A stretch of 36,133 bases of DNA, taken from the NCBI GenBank assembly GCA_964511215.1, contig CAZEER010000017.1:1-36133 (forward strand). The letters run 5' to 3'. Each line of letters begins with the position of its first letter. Positions within the stretch are counted from its first letter, which is position 1. Positions 26,176 through 33,686 of this stretch are shown here, in pieces. Both the position numbers and the translations under genes were made by a program. The notes beneath the pieces were generated by a model. That model ran no database searches. It had not been told where the DNA came from and saw only the letters and a list, made by a program, of their open reading frames with translations. Source of the DNA: CAZEER01 sp964511215. Lineage in GTDB: Bacteria; Fidelibacterota; Marinisomatia; Marinisomatales; UBA1611.

Positions 26176-26491
26176 TCAGAGGGTATTATATTCTAATTAG
26201 TTATTACATTAAACATGCACATGCCAATTTATTATAGATGTTGTTAGGTATGCTGTAAGGAACATCACAGCAATGTGGTTGTAAGAGGCTATTATCATTA
26301 TTATTTAACTTTGTTAATCTTTAAATTAAAAATAATAGCGTTTTACATCGATATAGTGTACTCCTATGCGGATTCGAACCTACCTAATATTAACATTTTT
26401 TATTGAAAAAAAATTGTCCTAATTAATAGGAATTTTTTAATTAAAATAATTAAGATAAAATGGCACTTATTTTTATTAACAAAAAGGGTAA
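26176..26491. other. divergent intergenic region, 316 bases
   Basis: No gene. It lies between the transferase (minus) and wecB (plus) and must hold both promoters; I could not assign convincing hexamers. Two items stand out: a tRNA 3'-end-like fragment on the minus strand near 26361-26385, and a weak hairpin with a T-run at 26417-26438. Confidence 0.55.
26417..26438 (+). terminator. possible weak intrinsic terminator or attenuator upstream of wecB
   Basis: TCCTA (26417-26421) pairs with TAGGA (26427-26431) around a five-base loop and is followed by six T (26433-26438). The stem is short and only partly GC. No plus-strand gene ends before it, so if real it would end a small leader or other RNA, or attenuate wecB. 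Confidence 0.25.
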
Positions 26492-27562
26492 ATGTATTTA
26501 ATGAAAATATGTACGATTATAGGAGCCAGACCTCAGTTTATAAAATCAAGTATTATTAGTAAAGAACTATCAAAAATTAGGAATATTCATGAGATAGTCA
26601 TTCATACAGGACAACATTTTAATAACAATATGTCCAATATTTTTTTTGAAGAAATGGTAATTCCTGCTCCAAATTATAACCTGGATATTCATTCTCTTTC
26701 CCATGGTGCAATGACTGGTAGGCAATTGGAAAAAATTGAAGATATTTTACAAAATGAAAAACCAAATTTAGTTTTAGTTTATGGCGATACAAATTCAACA
26801 TTGGCAGGTGCATTAGCTGCAGCTAAATTGAATATTCCCATAGCCCATGTTGAAGCTGGCTTACGATCATTTAATAGAAAAATGCCTGAAGAGATCAATC
26901 GTATTTTAACTGACCATATTTCTGATATTTTATTTGCACCTACAGATTACGGGGTGCATAATCTTATAAGAGAAGGAATTGAAAAATCAAAAATTCATAA
27001 AGTTGGTGATGTAATGTATGATACTGCATTGTGTTTTGGGAAAATTGCAGAAAAAAAATCAAAAATACTTACACAATTAAATTTAGAACCAAAAAAATAT
27101 TTACTTGCTACTGTACATCGGGAGGAAAACACTGATAATAAGGAAATTTTACAGCAAATTTTCGCAGCTTTTGGTGAATCGTTACTACCAGTTGTAATCC
27201 CTTTGCATCCCCGTACTAAAAAAATTGTGACTAAAAGTAATATTTTACTTGGTAAACGAATTAAATGTATCGATCCAGTAGGATACTTAGATATGATTAT
27301 GTTAGAAAAGAATGCTTTAAAAATAGTTACAGATTCTGGAGGTGTTCAGAAAGAAGCTTTTTTCTATAAGGTCCCATGTATCACTTTACGAAATGATACA
27401 GAATGGATTGAATTAGTAAAAAACAATGTAAATACACTTGTAGGAACAAATAAAGAAAAAATAATAGAAGCTATTTTGTCTTTTAATCCTATTGATTTCA
27501 ATTTTTCTTTTTATGGTTCGGGTGAGGCTGCAAAATCTATTTGCAAAATATTAATTGGATAA
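26492..27562 (+). CDS. wecB: UDP-N-acetylglucosamine 2-epimerase (non-hydrolysing)
   Basis: It interconverts UDP-GlcNAc and UDP-ManNAc. The GT-B-fold motifs are present: GARPQFIKSS near the N-terminus, 'HTGQHFNNNMS', 'VYGDTNSTLAGALAAAKLNIPIAHVEAGLRSF', 'MPEEINRILTDHISD', 'VHREENTDN' and 'TDSGGVQKEAFFYKVPCITLR'. The 356 residues fit. Two starts are possible. The ATG at 26492 stands only three bases after AAGGG (26484-26488), too close. The ATG at 26501 stands twelve bases after it and gives MKICTIIGARPQF, the usual family N-terminus, so it may be the real start. No wecC-type dehydrogenase is adjacent. It is followed by the DUF354 gene after 35 bases. Confidence 0.94.
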   Translation: MYLMKICTIIGARPQFIKSSIISKELSKIRNIHEIVIHTGQHFNNNMSNIFFEEMVIPAPNYNLDIHSLSHGAMTGRQLEKIEDILQNEKPNLVLVYGDTNSTLAGALAAAKLNIPIAHVEAGLRSFNRKMPEEINRILTDHISDILFAPTDYGVHNLIREGIEKSKIHKVGDVMYDTALCFGKIAEKKSKILTQLNLEPKKYLLATVHREENTDNKEILQQIFAAFGESLLPVVIPLHPRTKKIVTKSNILLGKRIKCIDPVGYLDMIMLEKNALKIVTDSGGVQKEAFFYKVPCITLRNDTEWIELVKNNVNTLVGTNKEKIIEAILSFNPIDFNFSFYGSGEAAKSICKILIG

Positions 27563-27597
27563 TCATATTAATTATTAAACTATGAATTTTTAATATA

Positions 27598-28695
27598 ATG
27601 CGTTATCTAATATACCTTGGCCATCCTGCGCAATATTTATTTTTACGGGAGACTATAAAGAGACTAAAAAATAATGGTCATAGAATATGCATCCTTATTA
27701 AGACAAAAGATATTTTAGAATCACTATTATTAGCTGATGGCGTTAATGATTATAAAAATATTTTATTAAAAGAGAGGGGAACCTCTTTAATCTCCATAGC
27801 ATTTAGTTTGATAAAAAGATTAATAGCCATGATACCTATTGTACTGCGATTTAAACCTGATGTATTAATTGGTACAGATCCTTCTATTGCTCAATTGGGT
27901 TTTTTTTTAAGGATAAATAGAATTACGATTACGGAAGATGATTATAATATTATTAAGCCTTTGGCTTTTATTACTTACCCATTTACCCAAACAATTTTTT
28001 GTCCAGAACCTTGTAATGTGGGAAGATGGGGACATAAAAAAATTGGATATCAAGGCTATATGAAATTAGGTCATTTGCATCCAAAAGTATTTCAAATAGA
28101 TAATTCAATAAAGATGAAATATAATTTACCACCTAAATTTGTACTTATTAGATTATCAAAATTAAGTGCATATCATGATACTGGTATAAAAGGAATTAAT
28201 GAAAAAACATTAGATAATATTGTCATGGTATTAAAAAAAAATAATTATGACGTTTTAATATCTGCTGAAAATTTATTGGATAAAAAATATAACCATCTTT
28301 TATTAAATATTAATCCAAATGATGTCCATAGTATTCTGGGCTTCTCGTCATTTCTTATTAGTGATAGTCAAAGTATGAGTGTAGAGGCTGCAATTCTGGG
28401 AATACCTTCAATAAGGGTATCAAGTTTCTCAGGTAAAATATCAGTTCTTGAAGAATTAGAACATAAGTATAAATTAACCTATGGTATTAAGGCCTCAGAT
28501 TCAAAAAAATTATTTGAATTAATCAATAAATTAATAAAAACAAAAGACTTACAAAAAATTTGGACCCATCGTAGTAATAAAATGCTTAATAATAAAATCA
28601 ATGTAACAGCATTTTTATTTTGGTTTTTAGAAAATTATCCTAGTAGTAATACATTCATAAAAAAATATCCTAATTATCAATTCCACTTTAAATGA
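27598..28695 (+). CDS. DUF354-family protein, GT-B-like
   Basis: 365 residues matching the DUF354 pattern: 'YLGHPAQYLFLRETIKRLKNNGHRICIL' at the start, 'KPDVLIGTDPSIAQLGFFL', 'IFCPEPCNVGRWGHKKIGYQGYMKLGHLHP', and 'FLISDSQSMSVEAAILGIPSIRVSSFSG' near the end. The fold is expected to resemble UDP-GlcNAc 2-epimerases and GT-B glycosyltransferases; family members usually sit in polysaccharide clusters and their reaction is not established. It directly follows wecB on the same strand, so it may act on the same sugar, possibly as a glycosyltransferase (inference). It converges with the GT4 gene across a 73-base spacer. Confidence 0.8.
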   Translation: MRYLIYLGHPAQYLFLRETIKRLKNNGHRICILIKTKDILESLLLADGVNDYKNILLKERGTSLISIAFSLIKRLIAMIPIVLRFKPDVLIGTDPSIAQLGFFLRINRITITEDDYNIIKPLAFITYPFTQTIFCPEPCNVGRWGHKKIGYQGYMKLGHLHPKVFQIDNSIKMKYNLPPKFVLIRLSKLSAYHDTGIKGINEKTLDNIVMVLKKNNYDVLISAENLLDKKYNHLLLNINPNDVHSILGFSSFLISDSQSMSVEAAILGIPSIRVSSFSGKISVLEELEHKYKLTYGIKASDSKKLFELINKLIKTKDLQKIWTHRSNKMLNNKINVTAFLFWFLENYPSSNTFIKKYPNYQFHFK

Positions 28696-28768
28696 TTTAA
28701 AGTAAAATATGGTAAAAGGTAGTTGTGTTGAAATAGAATTACATTTATGTATAATTTTTTTTAAAATA

Positions 28769-29914
28769 TTAAGATTTTTTTAAATTGGTAAAGATTCCAA
28801 TTATTTTTTTTGTAGAGATGTTAATATCATGATCCCTATATCTTTTAACTATATTTTTTGTTAGCAATTCAATTAATTGAGGTTTATCGATAAGGGTTGT
28901 CATTATTTCTGAAAGTTCTTTAGGTGAGTTTGGGTTAAATAAATATCCATTATTTTTATTAATATATTCACGAATACCTCCAATATTTGAGCCAATAACT
29001 GGTGTCCCTGTTGCAATTGCTTCTAAGCCAACAAGCCCTAATGGTTCTTCTCTGGAAGGGAAAATAAATAATGTCGCAATATTATATAAAATATTTAGTT
29101 CATTTTGTTCTACTTTTTTGAGGTACTTGAATGAATCTTTGAGTCCATAAATATTTTTTATATCATTTTTTAATTTAATTATTTCCGGCCCATCAGAACA
29201 GACTATGATATATATTTTATTTAGATATTCTATGTTTAATTTTTTTATTGCATTAATAAAAATATCAAGTCCCTTACGTTTTATTGCATTACCTGCAAAT
29301 AAAAGAATGATCTTATCTTTGTCAATTTTATAAGAATTTTTAAAATTATTGATTTGGTTATAATCTAAAGAATAAAATTTATTATAATTTATTCCAGGTG
29401 AAATAACCTCAACCTTATTTGAATTGGTTTTGATTAGAGCCAATAGTTCCTTTTTGATGTTAAGACTATTAACTATAATAAAATCAGAATTATATATAGT
29501 ACTTTTATATATCTTTCTATAAAGTGCTGTAGATGATTTAAATAAATTTAGATCCCCACCATGTATATGCAGAACAACTGGTATCTTGAATAGGCGTTTT
29601 AGTAATATAGCAAAAAAACCACTTAACATTACTCCGTGAGGGTTCAATATATTGTATGATTTTATTCTACAAAATAGACGAAAGATATTTATTAGGAATA
29701 CTGAATATTTTATCATATTTGATATAAAATCTTTTTTCACATTAGCGTTTCCCCAAATATTAAAGATCAAATTATAATAAACATCGGGATTAATTGATTG
29801 TTGAATTAAGTTATCAACAAGGTTCTTAATAAAAATTTGGTTTGTTTTGTTTTTTGCAGTAGGATAACTGTTGCAGATTATTGCAACATGGGGTTTTATT
29901 TTTTTAGGATTCAA
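28769..29914 (-). CDS. GT4-family glycosyltransferase
   Basis: A retaining glycosyltransferase of the GT-B fold that would add a sugar to the lipid-linked repeat unit on the cytoplasmic side. The N-terminal domain shows 'VAIICNSYPTAKNKTNQIFI' and 'VVLHIHGGDLNLF'. The C-terminal domain shows 'ILLFAGNAIKRKGLDIFINAIKKL' and the EX7E motif E290-E298 in SREEPLGLVGLEAIATGTPVIGSNIGG. 381 residues is usual. The donor and acceptor cannot be read from sequence. It is the last gene of the minus-strand block that starts at 35405, 20 bases behind the polymerase gene. Confidence 0.92.
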   Translation of the reverse strand: MNPKKIKPHVAIICNSYPTAKNKTNQIFIKNLVDNLIQQSINPDVYYNLIFNIWGNANVKKDFISNMIKYSVFLINIFRLFCRIKSYNILNPHGVMLSGFFAILLKRLFKIPVVLHIHGGDLNLFKSSTALYRKIYKSTIYNSDFIIVNSLNIKKELLALIKTNSNKVEVISPGINYNKFYSLDYNQINNFKNSYKIDKDKIILLFAGNAIKRKGLDIFINAIKKLNIEYLNKIYIIVCSDGPEIIKLKNDIKNIYGLKDSFKYLKKVEQNELNILYNIATLFIFPSREEPLGLVGLEAIATGTPVIGSNIGGIREYINKNNGYLFNPNSPKELSEIMTTLIDKPQLIELLTKNIVKRYRDHDINISTKKIIGIFTNLKKS

Positions 29915-29934
29915 ATTTTATTTATTGATTGAGA

Positions 29935-31170
29935 TCAAATCTTTTGATTTTGAGAAATATTCCCAAGAATGAAATAGAAAAGGCTTCCAGATGTAACCGA
30001 GTCAATTACATGTCCTCCAAAAAATGCATAGAGGAAAAATAAAAAAATAACTAACCCATCTCTATTGAATATTTTTGATAAATATAATTGGTAATTTTTA
30101 AATAAAATTAGAGAAAAAAGAAACAAACCAAATATTCCAAACTTAAAAAAGAAATCAAAAAAATCCATTGAAGAATGTTTAAAAATGAATTCACCTCGCT
30201 GTTCCCAAAACATACTTTGTCCAGCAAAGCTAATTCCAAATAAAGAAGAATTAATACTGCTTAATGATTCCTTCATTTGTATATCCATTGATGCATATCT
30301 TCTAAAATTAACAGATGCTATATTATTTAATGCTTTATTTTTATATAGTCCTCCTACTTTTTCAGCAGCCGAAATAGATTTACTAATATTGACACCAAAT
30401 CTTTTTTCATAAAGTTCCATAGCTTTTTCAGAAACATAATTAAAAGAAAAAATTAGAATTATTATAAAGCAATTGTAAAATATTATTTTATTTAAGCTAA
30501 GATATCGTCTTTTTAAGGCAAAAAATATTGGGACTATAAATCCGAAAATACTTTTCGATGCTATGATAAAGCCGTTGAAAAAAGTAAATAGAATAGGAAT
30601 GAATTTTGTTCTTAATGTTCCATCCATTATAAAATATGTAAAAAAAGTTAAATTTAATATTGATACAGGATTACCTCCTTGGAACATTCCTTTTGATGTT
30701 CCAGAAAACCTATATGACTCTAGGCCGAACCCTAAAAAATAACCTGCCATTAGATTCAAAGTAAGAACAAAAAAATTAACTACCATAATATTTTTAACCA
30801 ATTCTTCAGATAGATTTAAACGATTACGAATAAAGACCAGTAAAAATATTAAAAATTGTAATCTTAGTATATATGGAATGTTATCATATAATATTCTTGA
30901 AAAAGGATTGATAGTATAGTTTAAAAATATATTGAAAATAAAATATCCAAAGATTAAAATTGAAAGGAATTCATCGAAGAAAAGTTTTTTATTCTTTAGT
31001 TGGATAAGATAATAAAATAATAGCAATAAGAGTATTGGACCTCTTATCCAATAACCAATATTAAAAATTGGATTTGTAATGCCTGAGTAGATACGGATGA
31101 ATCCACTAAGTGAATCTATTATAAGAAAGGAAAAAAGATAATATTTTATAATTACATGTAATTTGATCAT
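29935..31170 (-). CDS. Wzy-like polysaccharide polymerase (O-antigen ligase/polymerase family)
   Basis: A very hydrophobic 411-residue protein with about ten to twelve membrane helices and one larger polar loop (about 255-330, 'EKRFGVNISKSISAAEKVGG...'), the layout of Wzy polymerases. 'GNPVSILNLTFFTYFI' and 'FKHSSMDFFDFFFKFGIFGLF' resemble the conserved stretches of this poorly conserved family, the latter recalling the 'H(N/S)..l..l...G..g' pattern. The position between Wzx and a glycosyltransferase in the same operon supports the call. Wzy joins lipid-linked repeat units on the periplasmic face. Confidence 0.8.
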   Translation of the reverse strand: MIKLHVIIKYYLFSFLIIDSLSGFIRIYSGITNPIFNIGYWIRGPILLLLLFYYLIQLKNKKLFFDEFLSILIFGYFIFNIFLNYTINPFSRILYDNIPYILRLQFLIFLLVFIRNRLNLSEELVKNIMVVNFFVLTLNLMAGYFLGFGLESYRFSGTSKGMFQGGNPVSILNLTFFTYFIMDGTLRTKFIPILFTFFNGFIIASKSIFGFIVPIFFALKRRYLSLNKIIFYNCFIIILIFSFNYVSEKAMELYEKRFGVNISKSISAAEKVGGLYKNKALNNIASVNFRRYASMDIQMKESLSSINSSLFGISFAGQSMFWEQRGEFIFKHSSMDFFDFFFKFGIFGLFLFSLILFKNYQLYLSKIFNRDGLVIFLFFLYAFFGGHVIDSVTSGSLFYFILGNISQNQKI

Positions 31171-31182
31171 TGTAGACTAATC

Positions 31183-32499
31183 TCAATTACTAAATTTAAA
31201 TGACCGAATTTTCATAATAGCGACAATGATCTGATAACCAATACCGATAATTATTCCAAAGGTATATCCTATTGCAATTCCAATTAATTGGTATTCTGGT
31301 ACAAGAAAAATCCAGGATAATATGGAAATAAAAAAGATTATTAAGCCACCAATGTTTGGATAAATAACGTATTTTGTACCTGATAGGAATGATACAAAAG
31401 GTATTGAGATAATTCTTATTAAAACACTTGGTATCATTATTTTTAATACTATGCTTGCTCTGATGAATTCTGCACCAAAAAGTGATAATAAAATATCTGA
31501 AAAAAGGAAAACAGATAAACATAATATAGATGCAATAAGAATCATTAACCAATTTGCTTGAAAGAGAATATGAAATATCTTTTGTTTATTTCCTTCACCA
31601 AAAAGTTTAGAAAATTCAGGTAAGAAAACTTGAGTAAAAAGCTTGGGTACAAACATAAGGATACTAATTATTGATAGTGCAGACGAATAAAGACCAGCAT
31701 CAGAAGTACTTAAATAAGAGCCAATTATTATGATTGATAAATATCCTGTTCCTGTACTAGCAACAGTACCAATCATACTAATAATACCATAGCCAAAGAA
31801 ATTTTTTAGGACATTTTGTGGATTGAAATTATTGTTTGAGTTCATTGGTTTAGCTATAATGCTAAGTTTTTTAAATAATGTTATAATGCTTAGAAAAGTA
31901 AATAACAAATAGCTTATTATGTAACATTCAATTAGAAAGGATACTTGTTGAGTATATGATACATAGATAATTGCAATTAACATAAAAATATCGGAAATAA
32001 TTTCATTTATAACATATGATTTCACTAAGTCTATCCCATAAAACACTTTTCTTAATAGGATATAAAATGACCTAAAAAATATATAGAGAATTACAGATGC
32101 TAACAGATCGCGGTCCAAAGAAAAATTTTCTGTAAAAAAATCCCAATTCAAAGAGATAGCTATTGTAATTATTGATAAAGTAATTATTGGGCCATAAAAC
32201 ATTATTTTTAGAATAAAAAGAAAAGGTTTGAGACTATTACTTCCTCGATATTCAGCGAGATATTTATTGCCAGAACTTCCAAAAAAATTTGTAACAAATA
32301 TTGAAATTATAAGACAAAAGCTGATTGAAATATTTATTGCCCCCAGTATTTCTTTCCCAAATGATCTGGCAACCAGAAAATTAAAAGTGAATGGTATGAT
32401 TCCTATAAATGCAAGAGCCATACCAGTATAGAATGAATTCTTTATTAGGTGTGGACTAAATAAGAGAAATTTTCTTTTGCTAGTTGTCTTTTCTATCAA
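31183..32499 (-). CDS. Wzx-like polysaccharide flippase (MOP superfamily)
   Basis: 438 residues with about twelve to fourteen membrane helices. The family pattern is seen in the N-terminal half ('FTFNFLVARSFGKEILGAINI') and in 'YLSTSDAGLYSSALSIISILMFVPKLFTQVFLPEFSKLFGEGN', the typical middle region of polysaccharide flippases. Wzx moves undecaprenyl-linked repeat units across the inner membrane. The first 20 bases overlap the end of the Wzz-like gene, and the polymerase gene follows after 12 bases. Confidence 0.9.
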   Translation of the reverse strand: MIEKTTSKRKFLLFSPHLIKNSFYTGMALAFIGIIPFTFNFLVARSFGKEILGAINISISFCLIISIFVTNFFGSSGNKYLAEYRGSNSLKPFLFILKIMFYGPIITLSIITIAISLNWDFFTENFSLDRDLLASVILYIFFRSFYILLRKVFYGIDLVKSYVINEIISDIFMLIAIIYVSYTQQVSFLIECYIISYLLFTFLSIITLFKKLSIIAKPMNSNNNFNPQNVLKNFFGYGIISMIGTVASTGTGYLSIIIIGSYLSTSDAGLYSSALSIISILMFVPKLFTQVFLPEFSKLFGEGNKQKIFHILFQANWLMILIASILCLSVFLFSDILLSLFGAEFIRASIVLKIMIPSVLIRIISIPFVSFLSGTKYVIYPNIGGLIIFFISILSWIFLVPEYQLIGIAIGYTFGIIIGIGYQIIVAIMKIRSFKFSN

Positions 32500-33682
32500 G
32501 GTAAAGAGCTATAGGAATTGCTAAAATAAATCCACCTAATAATGAAAGGATGACGATTAATGTCCGTCTTGGTCTAGCTTTTTTTACTGAAGGTTCAGCG
32601 GTATCTAAAATATTTATAAGGAGTCTCTCCTTAGCTTCATCTATCTTTGCAATTTCAAATTGTTGTTTAAGAGTGATATAAACTGCGCGATTTTCTTCAA
32701 CAGTGCTCTCAAGCCTTTCTCTCATCATTTCTTTAGTTGGTGTATCTAACCTTAGTGGGTGACTTTTTCTAAAATCTGTTAATAAATCCTCTGAAATTTC
32801 TGTCTGTAATTTTGCTTCTACCATTTGATTCTCAACAAATTTTCTATTTCTTGAGGCTTCTCTTTTTTGTTCTATTGAAATGAAGCTTTTAACATACTCT
32901 GCAATATAATTTGCAATATTAGATGCTAGCTGTGGATCTTCCATTAATACAGTAACTGATATCAGACCTGATATTTCTTCTTTTACAGAGATCAATTCAT
33001 CCAACTCGATGATAGCTTCAAAGGTTTCTTTATCAATTTTATTTGATTTAAATCCTCCACTTGGTAAAAATGATCTAAGGAATTTTATTGGTGAAAAAAA
33101 TGATGGTTTATCAATTTCCCAATAGGATATTAGGTTAGAGCCCTCAGGATATTTTTCGGATACCCACGATTTTAATACTATATCTTTTTTTAATCTTCTA
33201 CTTTTAATAATATCAGGAATGTTATAGGTTGGTGCGCTGGCCAAACCACCAAGGCCAAATGATTTTGCAAGACCTTGAAAATCACCAAGCACTCCTCCAG
33301 TTTGGCTCAGTTCTCCAGCAGGATATAATGATATTCTAGAATCAAAATAAATTGTTGCAATTAGAGAATAGATAAGCCCCAAAATTGTAAAAGCTAAGGC
33401 GAATTTTATTACAAAATATTTTTTATTTTTTAAAGTATCCCAAATTAATTTTATATTTATCTCATCATTATCTGTAATCAGAGGTTGCTTATTATTTTGA
33501 TTTTTACTTTCTTTTTTATCTAACAAACCTCTTTTCTTTAGTTCTGCTATACGGTTTCTTAATGTTTTTTCTGTAAGCCCATATTTTTTCGCAATAATTT
33601 TTCTTTTATCAGGGTTATCAATTATTAAAGGATATTCTTTTATGATTTTTAAAATCTTTTCTTCGTGAGGAGTTAGGTTCAT
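32480..33682 (-). CDS. Wzz-like chain-length protein with N-terminal helix-turn-helix domain
   Basis: Residues 1-55 look like a winged-helix/HTH DNA-binding domain ('LTPHEEKILKIIKEYP', 'KRKIIAKKYGLTEKTLRNRIAELKKRGLL', recognition helix about 37-54). A polar linker (56-85) leads to a membrane helix (about 90-112), a periplasmic region of about 260 residues with 'GVLGDFQGLAKSFGLGG', 'YNIPDIIKSRRLKKDIVLKSW' and a long coiled-coil section (about 268-355), then 'AEPSVKKARPRRTL' and a second helix (374-394). That second part is the Wzz/PCP polysaccharide co-polymerase layout, which sets chain length. No kinase domain is present. The HTH is unusual for the family. The gene starts four bases after the export-protein stop and overlaps wzx by 20. 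Confidence 0.85.
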   Translation of the reverse strand: MNLTPHEEKILKIIKEYPLIIDNPDKRKIIAKKYGLTEKTLRNRIAELKKRGLLDKKESKNQNNKQPLITDNDEINIKLIWDTLKNKKYFVIKFALAFTILGLIYSLIATIYFDSRISLYPAGELSQTGGVLGDFQGLAKSFGLGGLASAPTYNIPDIIKSRRLKKDIVLKSWVSEKYPEGSNLISYWEIDKPSFFSPIKFLRSFLPSGGFKSNKIDKETFEAIIELDELISVKEEISGLISVTVLMEDPQLASNIANYIAEYVKSFISIEQKREASRNRKFVENQMVEAKLQTEISEDLLTDFRKSHPLRLDTPTKEMMRERLESTVEENRAVYITLKQQFEIAKIDEAKERLLINILDTAEPSVKKARPRRTLIVILSLLGGFILAIPIALYLDRKDN

Positions 33683-33686
33683 ATGG

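Noticed and set aside
31196..31552. 118-codon minus-strand frame within the flippase gene
   Set aside because: Overlaps the wzx frame on the same strand; the wzx frame has the flippase pattern, while this one is low-complexity Tyr/Cys/His-rich sequence.
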